A DNA stretch of 64,000 nt from Olivibacter sp. SDN3 (GCF_014334135.1 NZ_CP060497.1:1984001-2048000), one strand, 5' to 3'. Counted from the stretch's first letter, positions 19,079-28,139 are shown. Notes: generated by a model not told the origin, from the sequence alone. Numbers and translations: made by a program.

Positions 19079-19086
19079 TACCTTTG
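19079..19086 (+). promoter_or_regulatory. Candidate -7 box (TACCTTTG) of the RidA-led cluster
   Basis: TACCTTTG fits TAnnTTTG and lies 47 bp upstream of the ridA ATG. A -33 element is not evident at normal spacing. Confidence 0.45.
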
Positions 19087-19133
19087 TCATATCACCCCTT
19101 AACAAAGACTTTTAAAGATTAAAACAGCTCATA

Positions 19134-19514
19134 ATGAAACAAGCCATACATCACCCTAAACGCGCAGCGCACTTTGTAACGGGGGCTTACTCCGATGGTA
19201 TCGTTGCAGGAGATTTTTTGTTCGTTAGCGGACAGGCCGCAGTTGACTTTTCAAGCTCTCGCTTCATATTAGGAACCATTGAAGAAGAAACAGCACGCAC
19301 AATGGAAAATATACAAGCAATAGTTTCGGCAGCGGGGGCAAACATGGACGATGTGGTGAAGTGTACCGTTCATTTAAGTGATATTGCTGATTTTGATAGA
19401 TTCAATGAGGTATACAGTACTTATTTTTCTGATATAAAACCTGCACGGACCACCGTTCAATCGGTATTGGATGAAGGCATAAAAGTAGAAATCGATTGCA
19501 TCGTCAAACTATAA
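19134..19514 (+). CDS. RidA family protein (reactive enamine/imine deaminase)
   Basis: This 126-residue protein of the RidA/YjgF/YER057c family normally forms a cytoplasmic trimer that hydrolyses 2-aminoacrylate-type enamines and imines released by PLP enzymes or amino-acid oxidation. GDFLFVSGQAAVDF, ARTMENIQAIVSAAGANMDDVVKCTVHL and PARTTVQS are visible; the Arg in PARTTVQ is the conserved catalytic/ligand-binding arginine. Length is normal. It is the first gene of the plus-strand cluster, 9 bp before a dehydrogenase and close to a PLP aminotransferase, which fits a role in removing an unstable imine from the same pathway. Confidence 0.93.
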   Translation: MKQAIHHPKRAAHFVTGAYSDGIVAGDFLFVSGQAAVDFSSSRFILGTIEEETARTMENIQAIVSAAGANMDDVVKCTVHLSDIADFDRFNEVYSTYFSDIKPARTTVQSVLDEGIKVEIDCIVKL

Positions 19515-19523
19515 AAAAATCGA

Positions 19524-20531
19524 ATGACTAGTATAAAAGAGCAGGTAACTGTTGAGCAAATACAGATAGGTATAGTGGGATTAGGTTTAATGGGCTGTAG
19601 CATCGTGGTTTCATTATTAAAAGCGGGTCATCCGGTAGTTGCTATTGCTCCGGTGAAGGGCGAAGAAATAACCGCAGCCAAGCGTATCTATGAGCATTTG
19701 GAATACGCCAAATATGACGGTTTATTGGATGCGTCGATCGATTCTTATTTAGGGAAGCTGATGATCTCTACAGATTACAACACATTGGGGAAATGCGCTT
19801 TAGTAGTAGAGTGTGTAATAGAGCGAGAAGATATTAAGCAAATAGTATACGATAAGGTAGCGTCAATTGTCGCCAAAGATACCATCATTGCCTCCAATAC
19901 TTCAGCAATTCCTATTAGTCGCCTTCAGCAATATATTGCCGTTCCTGAGCGGTTTTTGGGAGTACATTGGGCAGAGCCAGCCTATACTACTCGTTTCTTG
20001 GAAATTACCTGTGGGCAAAAAACGTCTTTAGCAGTGGCTGAATGGGTTTATCAACTGGCCGGAAGTTGGGATAAGGAACCTACGTTATTGCAGAAAGATA
20101 TCAGAGGTTTTATAACCAATCGACTCATGTATGCTGTTTATCGCGAGGCTTTGCATTTAGTGGCAACTGATGCGACCTGCTTTGAAGATGCCGATAAGGC
20201 GTTTCGGTATGATTTGGGTTCATGGATTACCTTAATGGGCCTTTTTCGCCGGATGGATTTCTTGGGCTTGCAAGATTACGCTTTAATTTTCGAACAACTT
20301 TTTCCGCTACTATATAATGGAGAGGAGGTGCCTGGGGTGATGGAGCGGATGGTGGATTTAGGCGCCAAGGGCGTGCAGAATCTCCGTGGGTTTTATTCCT
20401 ATGACGAAAGTCAAGCAAAAGCTTGGATAAAAGCTTTTCATGCATTCAACCAAACCATATATCAACAAGCGGCACAGTATCCAGAAAGCAGACTGGAACA
20501 TGTGCTGGCCAGTAATACCTATGATGGATAA
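19524..20531 (+). CDS. 3-hydroxyacyl-CoA dehydrogenase-like NAD-dependent oxidoreductase
   Basis: This 335-residue protein has the two-domain 3-hydroxyacyl-CoA dehydrogenase fold: the NAD-binding GLGLMGCSIVVSLL near residue 18, the SNTS motif (ASNTSAIPISRL, about 121-124), the catalytic His148 in GVHWAEP with the partner Glu 12 residues later, and the helical C-domain starting GFITNRLMYAVYREALHLV. The HFFNP motif of true acyl-CoA enzymes is changed to HWAEP, so a non-CoA hydroxyacid or amino-alcohol substrate, as in carnitine or gulonate dehydrogenases, is more likely. It overlaps the following aminotransferase gene by 11 bp, suggesting translational coupling: oxidation of a hydroxyl to a ketone followed by transamination. 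Confidence 0.88.
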   Translation: MTSIKEQVTVEQIQIGIVGLGLMGCSIVVSLLKAGHPVVAIAPVKGEEITAAKRIYEHLEYAKYDGLLDASIDSYLGKLMISTDYNTLGKCALVVECVIEREDIKQIVYDKVASIVAKDTIIASNTSAIPISRLQQYIAVPERFLGVHWAEPAYTTRFLEITCGQKTSLAVAEWVYQLAGSWDKEPTLLQKDIRGFITNRLMYAVYREALHLVATDATCFEDADKAFRYDLGSWITLMGLFRRMDFLGLQDYALIFEQLFPLLYNGEEVPGVMERMVDLGAKGVQNLRGFYSYDESQAKAWIKAFHAFNQTIYQQAAQYPESRLEHVLASNTYDG

Positions 20532-21831
20532 AATAAGATATAAACAGTCGGCTATGCTGCTCCAACGGGCAAAGAAAGTGCTTGCCGGGGGCGTGTCATC
20601 CGAATTTAGAAAGTATAATCATCCGCATGCCCTTTTTTATACCCATGGAGAGGGGAGTCGCATATGGGATGTTGATGGTAACGTATATATAGACTTCACG
20701 TTAAGTCAGGGACCACTTTTGCTGGGACATTCCCATCCGGGGGTATTGGCTGCCGTTGCTGCATATTCAGCACAGGGGCAATTATTTGCCGGCCAGCATA
20801 TCAAAGAAGTGGAGTTGGCGGAAAAGCTAAATGCCTTAATCCCCTCGGCTGAATTGATTCGGTTTTGTTTAGACGGTTCAGAGGCTGTGCAGACGGCTTT
20901 GCGGGTAGCCCGTTCAAAGACAGGAAAATCCAAGTTTTTGCGGTTTGAGGGGCATTACCATGGATGGTTGGATAATGTGGCTTATGGTATCAGTGCAACT
21001 GGAGTAGAAGCAATGGGCTCAAGGGAGAAGCCAAGGGTCACCCCTTGGTGTGCCGGCTTGGCAGCCCAAAGTCGCGATGAATTTATCTTGCTGCCATGGA
21101 ACGATTTATCATTGTTGGAAGCTATCATAAAGGAGCGGCACGACGAACTGGCGGCCGTGATAACTGAGCCTATTATGTGCAATAACGGATGTATTTTGCC
21201 AGTACCGGGTTTCTTGGAGGGCTTACGTGCACTTTGTGACACCTATCAAATTGCCTTGATTTTTGATGAGGTGATTACCGGATTTCGTTTAGGTTTGGGA
21301 GGGGCGCAAGAACACTTCAGTATTCAACCCGATCTCGCCATTTTCGCAAAAGCAATTGGCAGTGGATATCCGATCAGCGCGGTTGTGGGAAGACAATCGT
21401 GGATGGCGGAAATAGAAGAGGGCCGGGTTATTCATGCCGGTACCATGAATAGTAGCCATGCAACCGTAGCGGCGGCATTGGCAACCATCGAAATTTTGGA
21501 AGAAGATCCCACCGTATATGTTCGGCTCTTTCAATTAGGAAAACAGTTACAGGAGGGCTTAAAAGAAGCTGCACGAGACACGGGGCATAGCATGCTGGTG
21601 CAGGGGCCAGGACCTATGCTACATACTGCTTTTACCGATTTATCATGTATCAACGATTATCGCGACACCCTCCAGACCGACGGGTCCAAGTTAAAGGCCT
21701 TTATAGCTGGCTTACATGATGAAGGTATTCGTGTGATAGGCAGAGGTTTGTGGTACATTAGTGCCGTTCACACCGAAGAAGACGTGAAGCAGGCCATTGA
21801 GGTTGCACATCGTGTATTAAGTAGGCTGTAG
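20521..21831 (+). CDS. Class III PLP aminotransferase, glutamate-1-semialdehyde aminomutase-like
   Basis: This 436-residue PLP enzyme resembles HemL: LLQRAKKVLAGGVSSEFRKYNHPHALFY at the N-terminus, LDGSEAVQTALRVAR (phosphate-binding region), FEGHYHGWLDN, FDEVITGFRLGLGGAQ and the PLP lysine in FAKAIGSGYP (Lys277). HemL-like proteins in catabolic clusters usually act as omega-aminotransferases or aminomutases on other substrates, so a haem role is doubtful. The ORF is open from 20440, but ATG 20521 (or 20524) starts just before the stop of the dehydrogenase gene and gives the family's normal N-terminus. With RidA upstream, the pathway clearly handles an amino group. Confidence 0.9.
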   Translation: MMDKIRYKQSAMLLQRAKKVLAGGVSSEFRKYNHPHALFYTHGEGSRIWDVDGNVYIDFTLSQGPLLLGHSHPGVLAAVAAYSAQGQLFAGQHIKEVELAEKLNALIPSAELIRFCLDGSEAVQTALRVARSKTGKSKFLRFEGHYHGWLDNVAYGISATGVEAMGSREKPRVTPWCAGLAAQSRDEFILLPWNDLSLLEAIIKERHDELAAVITEPIMCNNGCILPVPGFLEGLRALCDTYQIALIFDEVITGFRLGLGGAQEHFSIQPDLAIFAKAIGSGYPISAVVGRQSWMAEIEEGRVIHAGTMNSSHATVAAALATIEILEEDPTVYVRLFQLGKQLQEGLKEAARDTGHSMLVQGPGPMLHTAFTDLSCINDYRDTLQTDGSKLKAFIAGLHDEGIRVIGRGLWYISAVHTEEDVKQAIEVAHRVLSRL

Positions 21832-21872
21832 CGTAAAGAAATTAATTATATGAACATTTTTAGCGGCTTTTT

Positions 21873-22733
21873 ATGAAAGATATCCAATTGAAACAGCATT
21901 CCGTTATGGTCATTGGCGAGGGTAAATTGGCAGACAGCATAGCTGCATGTCTTCAGGAGAAACATGCCTTATCACGCTGTACATCGGCTGTAAACTTACC
22001 GCTCTCTATAGCTGAAGAATTGATCATCATCATTACGGCAGACCATCTTGAGCAGAAAGTCGATTGGATAAACGGTATACAGGAACGTATTCATCGAGAT
22101 GCTTTGCTTGCAATTAATCTGGAAGCCATATCCCTTCAAGCTTTGCAGGAAAAAGTGAGCTATCCCGAGCAGTTATTAGGTTTGAATTGGGTTTATCCTG
22201 CAGATACGACCTTCTTTTTGGAAATTATCCGTAATAAATCTACGCGTGAAGGAGCTGACTTGCTGGTGCATCGCTTAGCGAAGCAGTTTTGGAATAAAGA
22301 TCCTTATGTGGTACACGCCGGGTTTAGTATCCGTGCGAGAATGTTTGCCGCTATGGTTCGGGAAGCCTTCTATTTGGTAGAACATCAGTATGCAGACATT
22401 CAGAGTGTAGATAGAGCCTGTCGGAATGATGCCGGGTTTTACCTACCGTTCGCTGGGAACTTTCGTTATATGGATCTGATGGGACCTTATGCTTATGGCG
22501 TTGTGATGAAAGAGCTTAATCCGGAGTTGTCACAAGAACGGCAATTGCCCAATTTTTTCCAACAATTGTTGGCTAAAGGGGCATTAGGGATGGCCCATGA
22601 TGAAGGATTTTATTCTTATGGCGACGGTGAAGCGGCCCGATGGAAAACGCTATTTGCTAAATTCAGTAAAGAAATTCAAGAGATTATTCAGCGATATCCT
22701 TTTACAAGGGAAGATTTAACGGAAAAGTCATGA
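21873..22733 (+). CDS. Degenerate paralogue of the 3-hydroxyacyl-CoA dehydrogenase-like protein
   Basis: This 286-residue protein is a shorter relative of the enzyme at 19524-20531. Collinear features are VIGEGKLADSIAACL (Rossmann loop), LLGLNWVYPADTTFFLE (against LGVHWAEPAYTTRFLE in the paralogue) and GFSIRARMFAAMVREAFYLVEHQYADI. The catalytic His is replaced by Asn105 and the SNTS motif by INLE, while the partner Glu is kept. It probably lacks dehydrogenase activity and may be a regulatory or structural partner of the active paralogue, or use different chemistry. It begins 41 bp after the aminotransferase. Confidence 0.8.
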   Translation: MKDIQLKQHSVMVIGEGKLADSIAACLQEKHALSRCTSAVNLPLSIAEELIIIITADHLEQKVDWINGIQERIHRDALLAINLEAISLQALQEKVSYPEQLLGLNWVYPADTTFFLEIIRNKSTREGADLLVHRLAKQFWNKDPYVVHAGFSIRARMFAAMVREAFYLVEHQYADIQSVDRACRNDAGFYLPFAGNFRYMDLMGPYAYGVVMKELNPELSQERQLPNFFQQLLAKGALGMAHDEGFYSYGDGEAARWKTLFAKFSKEIQEIIQRYPFTREDLTEKS

Positions 22734-22747
22734 ACCCTATCAGGGTT
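22733..22747 (+). terminator. Small hairpin directly after the degenerate dehydrogenase
   Basis: AACCCT-ATC-AGGGTT forms a perfect 6-bp stem beginning at the last base of the stop codon. There is no T-run after it, so it may be a weak terminator or an mRNA-stabilising hairpin between two parts of the cluster. Confidence 0.3.
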
Positions 22748-22930
22748 AAATAACGTTATTCGCAGCGCTGTTTGTTTTAATCCATAATCCGCATTAGCTC
22801 ATGAAAATTCTGGATGTAAGCATAGGGCAATGACTAATTTAATAACGGATTTTTAATTTCGCTTTTGTGTTCATGAACCTTTCGGGGTTTTAGCAAAGAC
22901 TCCGTCTGACAAATAAAAGCATATAAACAG

Positions 22931-24022
22931 ATGAAACGATTAATCATAGATGCCCATTTGGATTTGGCCATGAATGCCATAGAATGGAACAGGGATCTTT
23001 CCAGACCTTTGGAAGAGATCCGGCAACGGGAGCTAAATATGCCTGATAAGCCCGACAGAGGTAATGGTACCGTTTGTTTTCCCGAATTGCGCCGAGGTAA
23101 GGTAGGGTTAGTGGTAGCAACACAGTTGGCCCGTGTAGCATCTCCCGGCAGTAAATTTGCCGGCTGGCATTCGCCCCAGCAGGCTTGGGCGATGACACAG
23201 GCACAATTAACCTGGTATCGTGAAATGGAGGTATTAGAGGAGTTGGTGCAGGTGACGGATCTTGCTGGACTTGAACAGCATATTGATTTATGGAACAGCG
23301 AGGCTATCCCAGATGAGCAAAAACCAATCGGTTATATATTAAGTTTGGAAGGCGCCGATTCTTTGGTGAATATCGATTATCTTTACAAAGCGCACGCCGA
23401 TGGTTTACGGGCAGTGGGGCTGTCTCATTTTGGTCCGGGAAGGTATGCACCGGGAACGAAGGCTGTTGGGCCTATTACGAGTGCGGGCCTACAGCTCCTT
23501 CGTGAAATGGCAAAGCTCCATCTCATACTAGATGTAACCCACCTGACCGACGAAGGCTTTGAGCAAGCGATCGACCTCTACGAAGGTCCTATATGGGCCA
23601 GCCATCATAATGTCAGGCGGTTTGTTCCCAACCAACGGCAGCTAACGGATGACCAGATCAAAAAGCTTGTCGCACGTGGGGCGGTCATCGGCGGGATGTT
23701 AGATTGCTGGGCGATGGATATACGGTTTATTGACGGGATATCAGATCCCTGGCAGTTGGATATTAAGTTAGCCAAGCTTGTGGATCATTGGGATCATATC
23801 TGTCAGATAGCAGGAAACTGTCATCATATAGGTGTCGGAAGTGATTTAGATGGTATTTTCGGTACGGAGCAAGCGCCTTGGGATATGCATTCTGTGGCAG
23901 ATTTACAACAATTCGAAGCTATCCTCAACAGTCGTGGTTACAAAGAAGAAGATATTGATCATATTTTTCACGGAAACTGGCTTCGCTTTTTAAAGCGAGC
24001 TTGGTCCACCGCCGATGCATAA
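22931..24022 (+). CDS. Dipeptidase, M19 (membrane dipeptidase) family
   Basis: This 363-residue zinc hydrolase of the M19/renal dipeptidase family has the metal-binding IDAHLDLA at residues 6-13, the bridging Glu in LSLEGADSL, His in LDVTHLTDEG and IWASHHNVR, and the terminal GSDLDGIFG motif. No signal peptide is visible, so it is probably cytoplasmic. M19 enzymes cleave dipeptides with a C-terminal D- or L-amino acid, and some open amides or lactams; the substrate here is unknown. It lies 197 bp after the previous gene and 7 bp before a ceramidase-fold protein, so these two may act together on an amide-bonded substrate. Confidence 0.88.
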   Translation: MKRLIIDAHLDLAMNAIEWNRDLSRPLEEIRQRELNMPDKPDRGNGTVCFPELRRGKVGLVVATQLARVASPGSKFAGWHSPQQAWAMTQAQLTWYREMEVLEELVQVTDLAGLEQHIDLWNSEAIPDEQKPIGYILSLEGADSLVNIDYLYKAHADGLRAVGLSHFGPGRYAPGTKAVGPITSAGLQLLREMAKLHLILDVTHLTDEGFEQAIDLYEGPIWASHHNVRRFVPNQRQLTDDQIKKLVARGAVIGGMLDCWAMDIRFIDGISDPWQLDIKLAKLVDHWDHICQIAGNCHHIGVGSDLDGIFGTEQAPWDMHSVADLQQFEAILNSRGYKEEDIDHIFHGNWLRFLKRAWSTADA

Positions 24023-24029
24023 CTAATAT

Positions 24030-25388
24030 ATGGCTAGAAATACATTGCGGGCAGGAGCCGCTCAAGTAGAAATTACGCCTCCCTTAGGAACCCTTATCAA
24101 TGGTGAATTCACTTCCCGTTATGCTACCGATATTGCAGATCCGCTCTATGCAAAAGCGCTCGTATTACAGGATTCACAAATGACGCTCGTATTGGTCATC
24201 GTAGATATCTGTGCTATGCAGCGTGATTTGCTTGATGAAATAAAAGAACGCATACAGGCAGAGCTAAGGATACTACCAGCGCAGACACTCATTGCCAGCA
24301 CGCATACCCATGCAGCAGGTTCGGTAGCCGACTTATTAATGACCCCGGTTGACTGGGCATACCGATTACGCCTGCCGAATTTAGTCCTGAATGCCGTGAA
24401 ACAAGCATTTCAGGGCATGGTCGAAGCACAGGTTGCCTTTGGCTCCGCACATGTTCCGGAACATGTGGTATGTAGACGTTATCGTATGCGGCAAGGGTAT
24501 AAGGCCCTTAATCCGGTAACCGGCACATTGGATGACGTAAAAACCAATCCTTTTGGTGACGAAGAAGCAATTGTTGGACGGGCTGCCGAGGTGGATACCG
24601 AAGTAGCCTACCTGGCGGTAAAAACTATAGACAATCAATGGATCAGCCTGATCGCCAATTATTCCCTGCACTACGTAGGCGATTGTGAAAGAGGTACGAT
24701 CAGTGCTGATTATTTTGGGTATTTTTCCCGTGAGCTCAAACAGATGTTTAACACCGGTCAATCGTTTGTTGCGATGATGAGCAATGGTACCAGTGGAGAC
24801 GTTAATATCTGGGATTTTATGAATACTAACCGATATCCTGAGGGGAATCATGAGAAAAGCCAGTTAATTGGTAAGGACATTGCCGGGGCTGTATATCGGT
24901 CGCTCGAAAACGTTAACTGGGAAACCTCGGCATCCTTAGCCTGTGGGTACGAAGATGTCTCCATTCGTTCGCGCAAAGCCAATGCGCAGGAATTGCGAAA
25001 AGCCTTGGTAATCGTGCGCCAAACCGATTATGAAAACCTTTCCTTAGACTTATCTGGCATTATAAGTATCTATGCTCGTGAACAGGTTTTACTATCCAAC
25101 TTTCCCGATGTAGTGCCTTTTCCTATACAGGCATTTCGGATAGGTTCGGGTGTTATCGGTGCTCTGGGTGGAGAGTTTTTTGCAGAAACGGGTTTGCAAC
25201 TAAAAAAAGAATGCCAGGGAAACTATTTCACCATTTGTTTGGCAAATGATTACGTTGGTTATGTCCCTCCCCTGCATGAGTTGGAAAAAGGGGGTTACGA
25301 AACCTGGCGTTGCCGTACCAGTAGACTGCAGGGACAGGCAGAAGCGCTCATCAGCGAACGTTTGCAGACAATAATCTCCAGTCTTTAA
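24030..25388 (+). CDS. Neutral/alkaline ceramidase N-terminal-domain protein
   Basis: This 452-residue protein matches only the N-terminal catalytic-domain fold of neutral/alkaline ceramidases: AGAAQVEITPPLGT at the start, ASTHTHAAG (metal-binding His), NYSLHYVGD and SNGTSGDVNIWDF near residues 251-263. In true ceramidases the nucleophilic serine lies in a (G)(N/D)xSPN motif; here the corresponding position appears to be Asn259 (GDVN). There is no signal peptide and no C-terminal Ig-like domain. It therefore is probably a cytoplasmic metal-dependent hydrolase with another substrate. It is 7 bp after the M19 dipeptidase, with which it is surely cotranscribed. Confidence 0.82.
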   Translation: MARNTLRAGAAQVEITPPLGTLINGEFTSRYATDIADPLYAKALVLQDSQMTLVLVIVDICAMQRDLLDEIKERIQAELRILPAQTLIASTHTHAAGSVADLLMTPVDWAYRLRLPNLVLNAVKQAFQGMVEAQVAFGSAHVPEHVVCRRYRMRQGYKALNPVTGTLDDVKTNPFGDEEAIVGRAAEVDTEVAYLAVKTIDNQWISLIANYSLHYVGDCERGTISADYFGYFSRELKQMFNTGQSFVAMMSNGTSGDVNIWDFMNTNRYPEGNHEKSQLIGKDIAGAVYRSLENVNWETSASLACGYEDVSIRSRKANAQELRKALVIVRQTDYENLSLDLSGIISIYAREQVLLSNFPDVVPFPIQAFRIGSGVIGALGGEFFAETGLQLKKECQGNYFTICLANDYVGYVPPLHELEKGGYETWRCRTSRLQGQAEALISERLQTIISSL

Positions 25389-25514
25389 TGTACATCAACC
25401 ACACATGTACTCCAGAGATTTCGCTTTTAGCAAAATTGAATTGGTTTTGAGGCCGTGTCTGCAACAGGCCATCTTCGCCCCTTTTTTTGAAAGATAATAC
25501 TGCTTTTATAAATG

Positions 25515-25553
25515 AAAATAGTAGCAATAGCTACTTAATAGCAACTACTTTTA
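25515..25553. promoter_or_regulatory. Imperfect inverted repeat upstream of the GH116 gene
   Basis: AAAATAGTAG and CTACTTTTA face each other across about 20 bp, ending 21 bp before the GH116 ATG. A very similar arrangement lies at 28222-28260 upstream of the SusC gene, suggesting a shared operator or leader element. Confidence 0.45.
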
Positions 25554-25574
25554 CAGTAAAGGATTAAGGGTTAT

Positions 25575-28139
25575 ATGCAAGAATCTAATAGGCGAACGTT
25601 TATAAAAAAATTGGCGTTGGGAGGTGCCGTCATCTCCGCAGTGCCACACCAGCTAATGGCTGCTAAAACCGCAACTATATTTGACAAAAATAGTGGTGGG
25701 CATAAAAAACTTTTTCGCACTTCTTACACAGGCGAACAGTTACAAAGAATAGCTTTTCCGATAGGCGGTATGGGAGCGGGCATGTTTTGTTTAGAAGGTA
25801 CAGGGGCGATTTCTCATCTATCGATTCGCCATCGTCCTGAGATGTTTTTTGAACCGTGTGTGTTTGCTGCTATACGCATTAAAGGAAAAAAAAACGGTAC
25901 AAGAATATTGGAACAAAATGTTCCGGCCTGGAAGAAATTTGGACAAAAGAATGCTGCTCTAGGAGGTACAGACGGCAGTCACTGGGGGCTTCCAAGATTC
26001 CGGCATGCCGCATTCGAAGCCCAGTTTCCTTTCGCATCCATCACCTTAACCGATCCGCAAATGCCCCTTGAAGTATCGCTGAAAGGGTGGAGCCCGTTTG
26101 TCCCATCTGAGACAGACGATTCGAGCTTGCCGGTTGGTGCGTTGGAATACACTTTTAAAAATATGGGAACGGAGCCGGAAGAATATATTTTTTCGTACAA
26201 TGCGAAAAACGTTATTGCAGAACCAAAGGGTAATTCTTCTATCCGATCAAATAATAATGGTTTTACACTTTCTATGGACGGCATTGATGATAACCCTGAA
26301 AAGCAGGGTTATTTTACTGTTTACACGGATGATGAGGAACCTGTTGTCAAACATGCTTGGTTTCGTGGTTTTAGAAGAGACGCGCTATCCATGCTATGGA
26401 AAACACTTGGTGAGGATGAAATAAAGACCACTGCTGCTCTGGCCACAGATGCTCCTGGGGCGTCCTTGTTTATTCCATTTAAGCTGGCGCCGGGAGAGCT
26501 AAGGACCTTTAAGTTAATGTTTGCCTGGTATTTTCCAGAAACCGTCTTGCGGGAAGGTGACTCACATCCGGCTTATACCGAGCAGCAGACATCGGTAAGT
26601 GGGCCGAAATATTATAAGCCATGGTACAGTGTGCAATTTAAAAACATTGATGAGGTGGCTCATTATTGGAAAAAAAACTATGTACGATTATATGAGCAGA
26701 GTACCTTATTTAAAAAAGCCTTTTTTGATAGTACACTTCCAAGTGAAGTTTTAGAGGCGGTATCAGCCAACCTTTCTATTTTGAAATCGCCCACCATTCT
26801 CAGGCAACATGACGGCCGTTTATGGGCTTGGGAAGGTTGTGGGGATGACGTGGGTAGTTGCTGGGGTTCCTGTACCCATGTTTGGAATTATGCGCAGGCA
26901 TTGCCGCATCTCTTTCCAGATATGGAAAGGAGCTTTCGGGAAACCGAATTTCATGAAAATCAAGATGAAGAAGGGCATCAAGGCCATCGGGCGAATCTAC
27001 CGATCAGTCCGCTCCGATACAATTACCATATGAAAGCGGCTGATGGGCAATTAGGCGGTATCATGAAAGTTTACCGGGATTGGCGTATCTGTGGTGATAC
27101 AGCATGGCTCAGGGCTATCTATCCAAAAGTTAAAGCCAGCATGGATTATTGCATACGCGTTTGGGACCCAAAAAAATTGGGCGTGATGGAAGGCGATCAA
27201 CTAAACACCTACGATCAAGCTTTCTGGGGGCCGAATGGTATGTGCATGAGTATTTATTTGGGAGCACTAAAAGCTATGATTTGCATGGGGCGTTTTTTTA
27301 AGGATGATGTTCGCATTTACGAAGGGATTTTTGAGAAAGCAAAAGCTTATCTGGAGCAGCATCTTTTTAACGGAGCATATTTTGTGCAAGAAATAAACTG
27401 GCCCGGTTTAACAGATAAAGCAGAAAAAGGTGATCCCCGCTTCGTTGGGTCTTATACCGCAGATGAGCTGGAGATTGTCAGAAAAGAGGGGCCAAAATAC
27501 CAATATGGCGACGGTTGCTTGTCTGATGGTATTTTAGGAAGCTGGTTATCTGAAGTTTGCGGACTAGGAAATCCTGTCAATCCGGAAAAAGTAAAAAGTC
27601 ATTTACTTTCTGTTTATAAATACAACCAAAAATCAACTTTGCACAATCATGGCAACACACAGCGAGCCACCTATGCAAATGGAGAAGAGGCAGGTTTGGT
27701 GTTGTGTTCCTGGCCCAAGGGAAACCGGCTTTCCTTACCCTTTTACTATTGCGACGAAGTTTGGACGGGTGTAGAATACCAAGTAGCCTCTCACCTCATT
27801 TTTACGGACCGTCTGGAAGAAGGATTGGAAATTGTAAGAGCCTGTCGTAGCCGGTACGACGGTAGTATAAGAAACCCCTTCAATGAATATGAATACGGGC
27901 ATTGGTATGCACGGTCGCTGTCGAGCTATAGTTTACTGCAGGCCTTAACAGGTATACGTTATGATGCGGTAGATAACACCTTGTTTATTGATTCCAAGAT
28001 AGGCGATTTTACCGCTTTTATTGCGACAGCCACTGGATTTGGCCAAGTACATTTTTTTGATGGAGAACCTGCGCTTCAGGTGTTTTACGGTGATATCGTG
28101 GTAGAGAAGATTGTCATTTCGGGAAAGGAGATGGCGTGA
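25575..28139 (+). CDS. GH116 family glycosidase (GBA2-like), Tat-exported
   Basis: This 854-residue enzyme resembles the GBA2/DUF608 family GH116, which includes beta-glucosidases, beta-xylosidases and glucosylceramidases. The N-terminus SNRRTFIKKLALGG is a twin-arginine signal, so it acts in the periplasm. The N-terminal beta-domain (about 45-330) begins IAFPIGGMGAGMFCLEGTGA. The (alpha/alpha)6 catalytic domain has LWAWEGCGDDVGSCWGSC followed by THVWNYAQALPHLFPDMERS, and YDQAFWGPNGMC. Glu420 (WEG) and Asp547 (TYDQ) are the likely nucleophile and acid/base by position relative to GH116 enzymes. It precedes the SusCD pair and probably trims the imported glycoside. Confidence 0.88.
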   Translation: MQESNRRTFIKKLALGGAVISAVPHQLMAAKTATIFDKNSGGHKKLFRTSYTGEQLQRIAFPIGGMGAGMFCLEGTGAISHLSIRHRPEMFFEPCVFAAIRIKGKKNGTRILEQNVPAWKKFGQKNAALGGTDGSHWGLPRFRHAAFEAQFPFASITLTDPQMPLEVSLKGWSPFVPSETDDSSLPVGALEYTFKNMGTEPEEYIFSYNAKNVIAEPKGNSSIRSNNNGFTLSMDGIDDNPEKQGYFTVYTDDEEPVVKHAWFRGFRRDALSMLWKTLGEDEIKTTAALATDAPGASLFIPFKLAPGELRTFKLMFAWYFPETVLREGDSHPAYTEQQTSVSGPKYYKPWYSVQFKNIDEVAHYWKKNYVRLYEQSTLFKKAFFDSTLPSEVLEAVSANLSILKSPTILRQHDGRLWAWEGCGDDVGSCWGSCTHVWNYAQALPHLFPDMERSFRETEFHENQDEEGHQGHRANLPISPLRYNYHMKAADGQLGGIMKVYRDWRICGDTAWLRAIYPKVKASMDYCIRVWDPKKLGVMEGDQLNTYDQAFWGPNGMCMSIYLGALKAMICMGRFFKDDVRIYEGIFEKAKAYLEQHLFNGAYFVQEINWPGLTDKAEKGDPRFVGSYTADELEIVRKEGPKYQYGDGCLSDGILGSWLSEVCGLGNPVNPEKVKSHLLSVYKYNQKSTLHNHGNTQRATYANGEEAGLVLCSWPKGNRLSLPFYYCDEVWTGVEYQVASHLIFTDRLEEGLEIVRACRSRYDGSIRNPFNEYEYGHWYARSLSSYSLLQALTGIRYDAVDNTLFIDSKIGDFTAFIATATGFGQVHFFDGEPALQVFYGDIVVEKIVISGKEMA

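Larger units (their letters stand above)
18813..19133. promoter_or_regulatory. Divergent intergenic control region between the two catabolic transcription units
   Basis: This 321-bp region separates the minus-strand sugar operon from the plus-strand RidA-led cluster. It contains candidate -7 boxes for both directions and the sequence at 19023-19036 that recurs exactly upstream of the AraC regulator at 44024-44902. It holds no ORF of note. Its layout suggests that both large units are controlled from here. Confidence 0.55.

Noticed and set aside
24381-24851. 156-codon minus-strand ORF
   Set aside because: It is antisense to the ceramidase-fold gene, which has family motifs across this stretch.
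25390-25410. GTACAT/ATGTAC inverted repeat after the ceramidase-fold gene
   Set aside because: The 6-bp stem with a 9-nt loop has no T-run and is within chance expectation.
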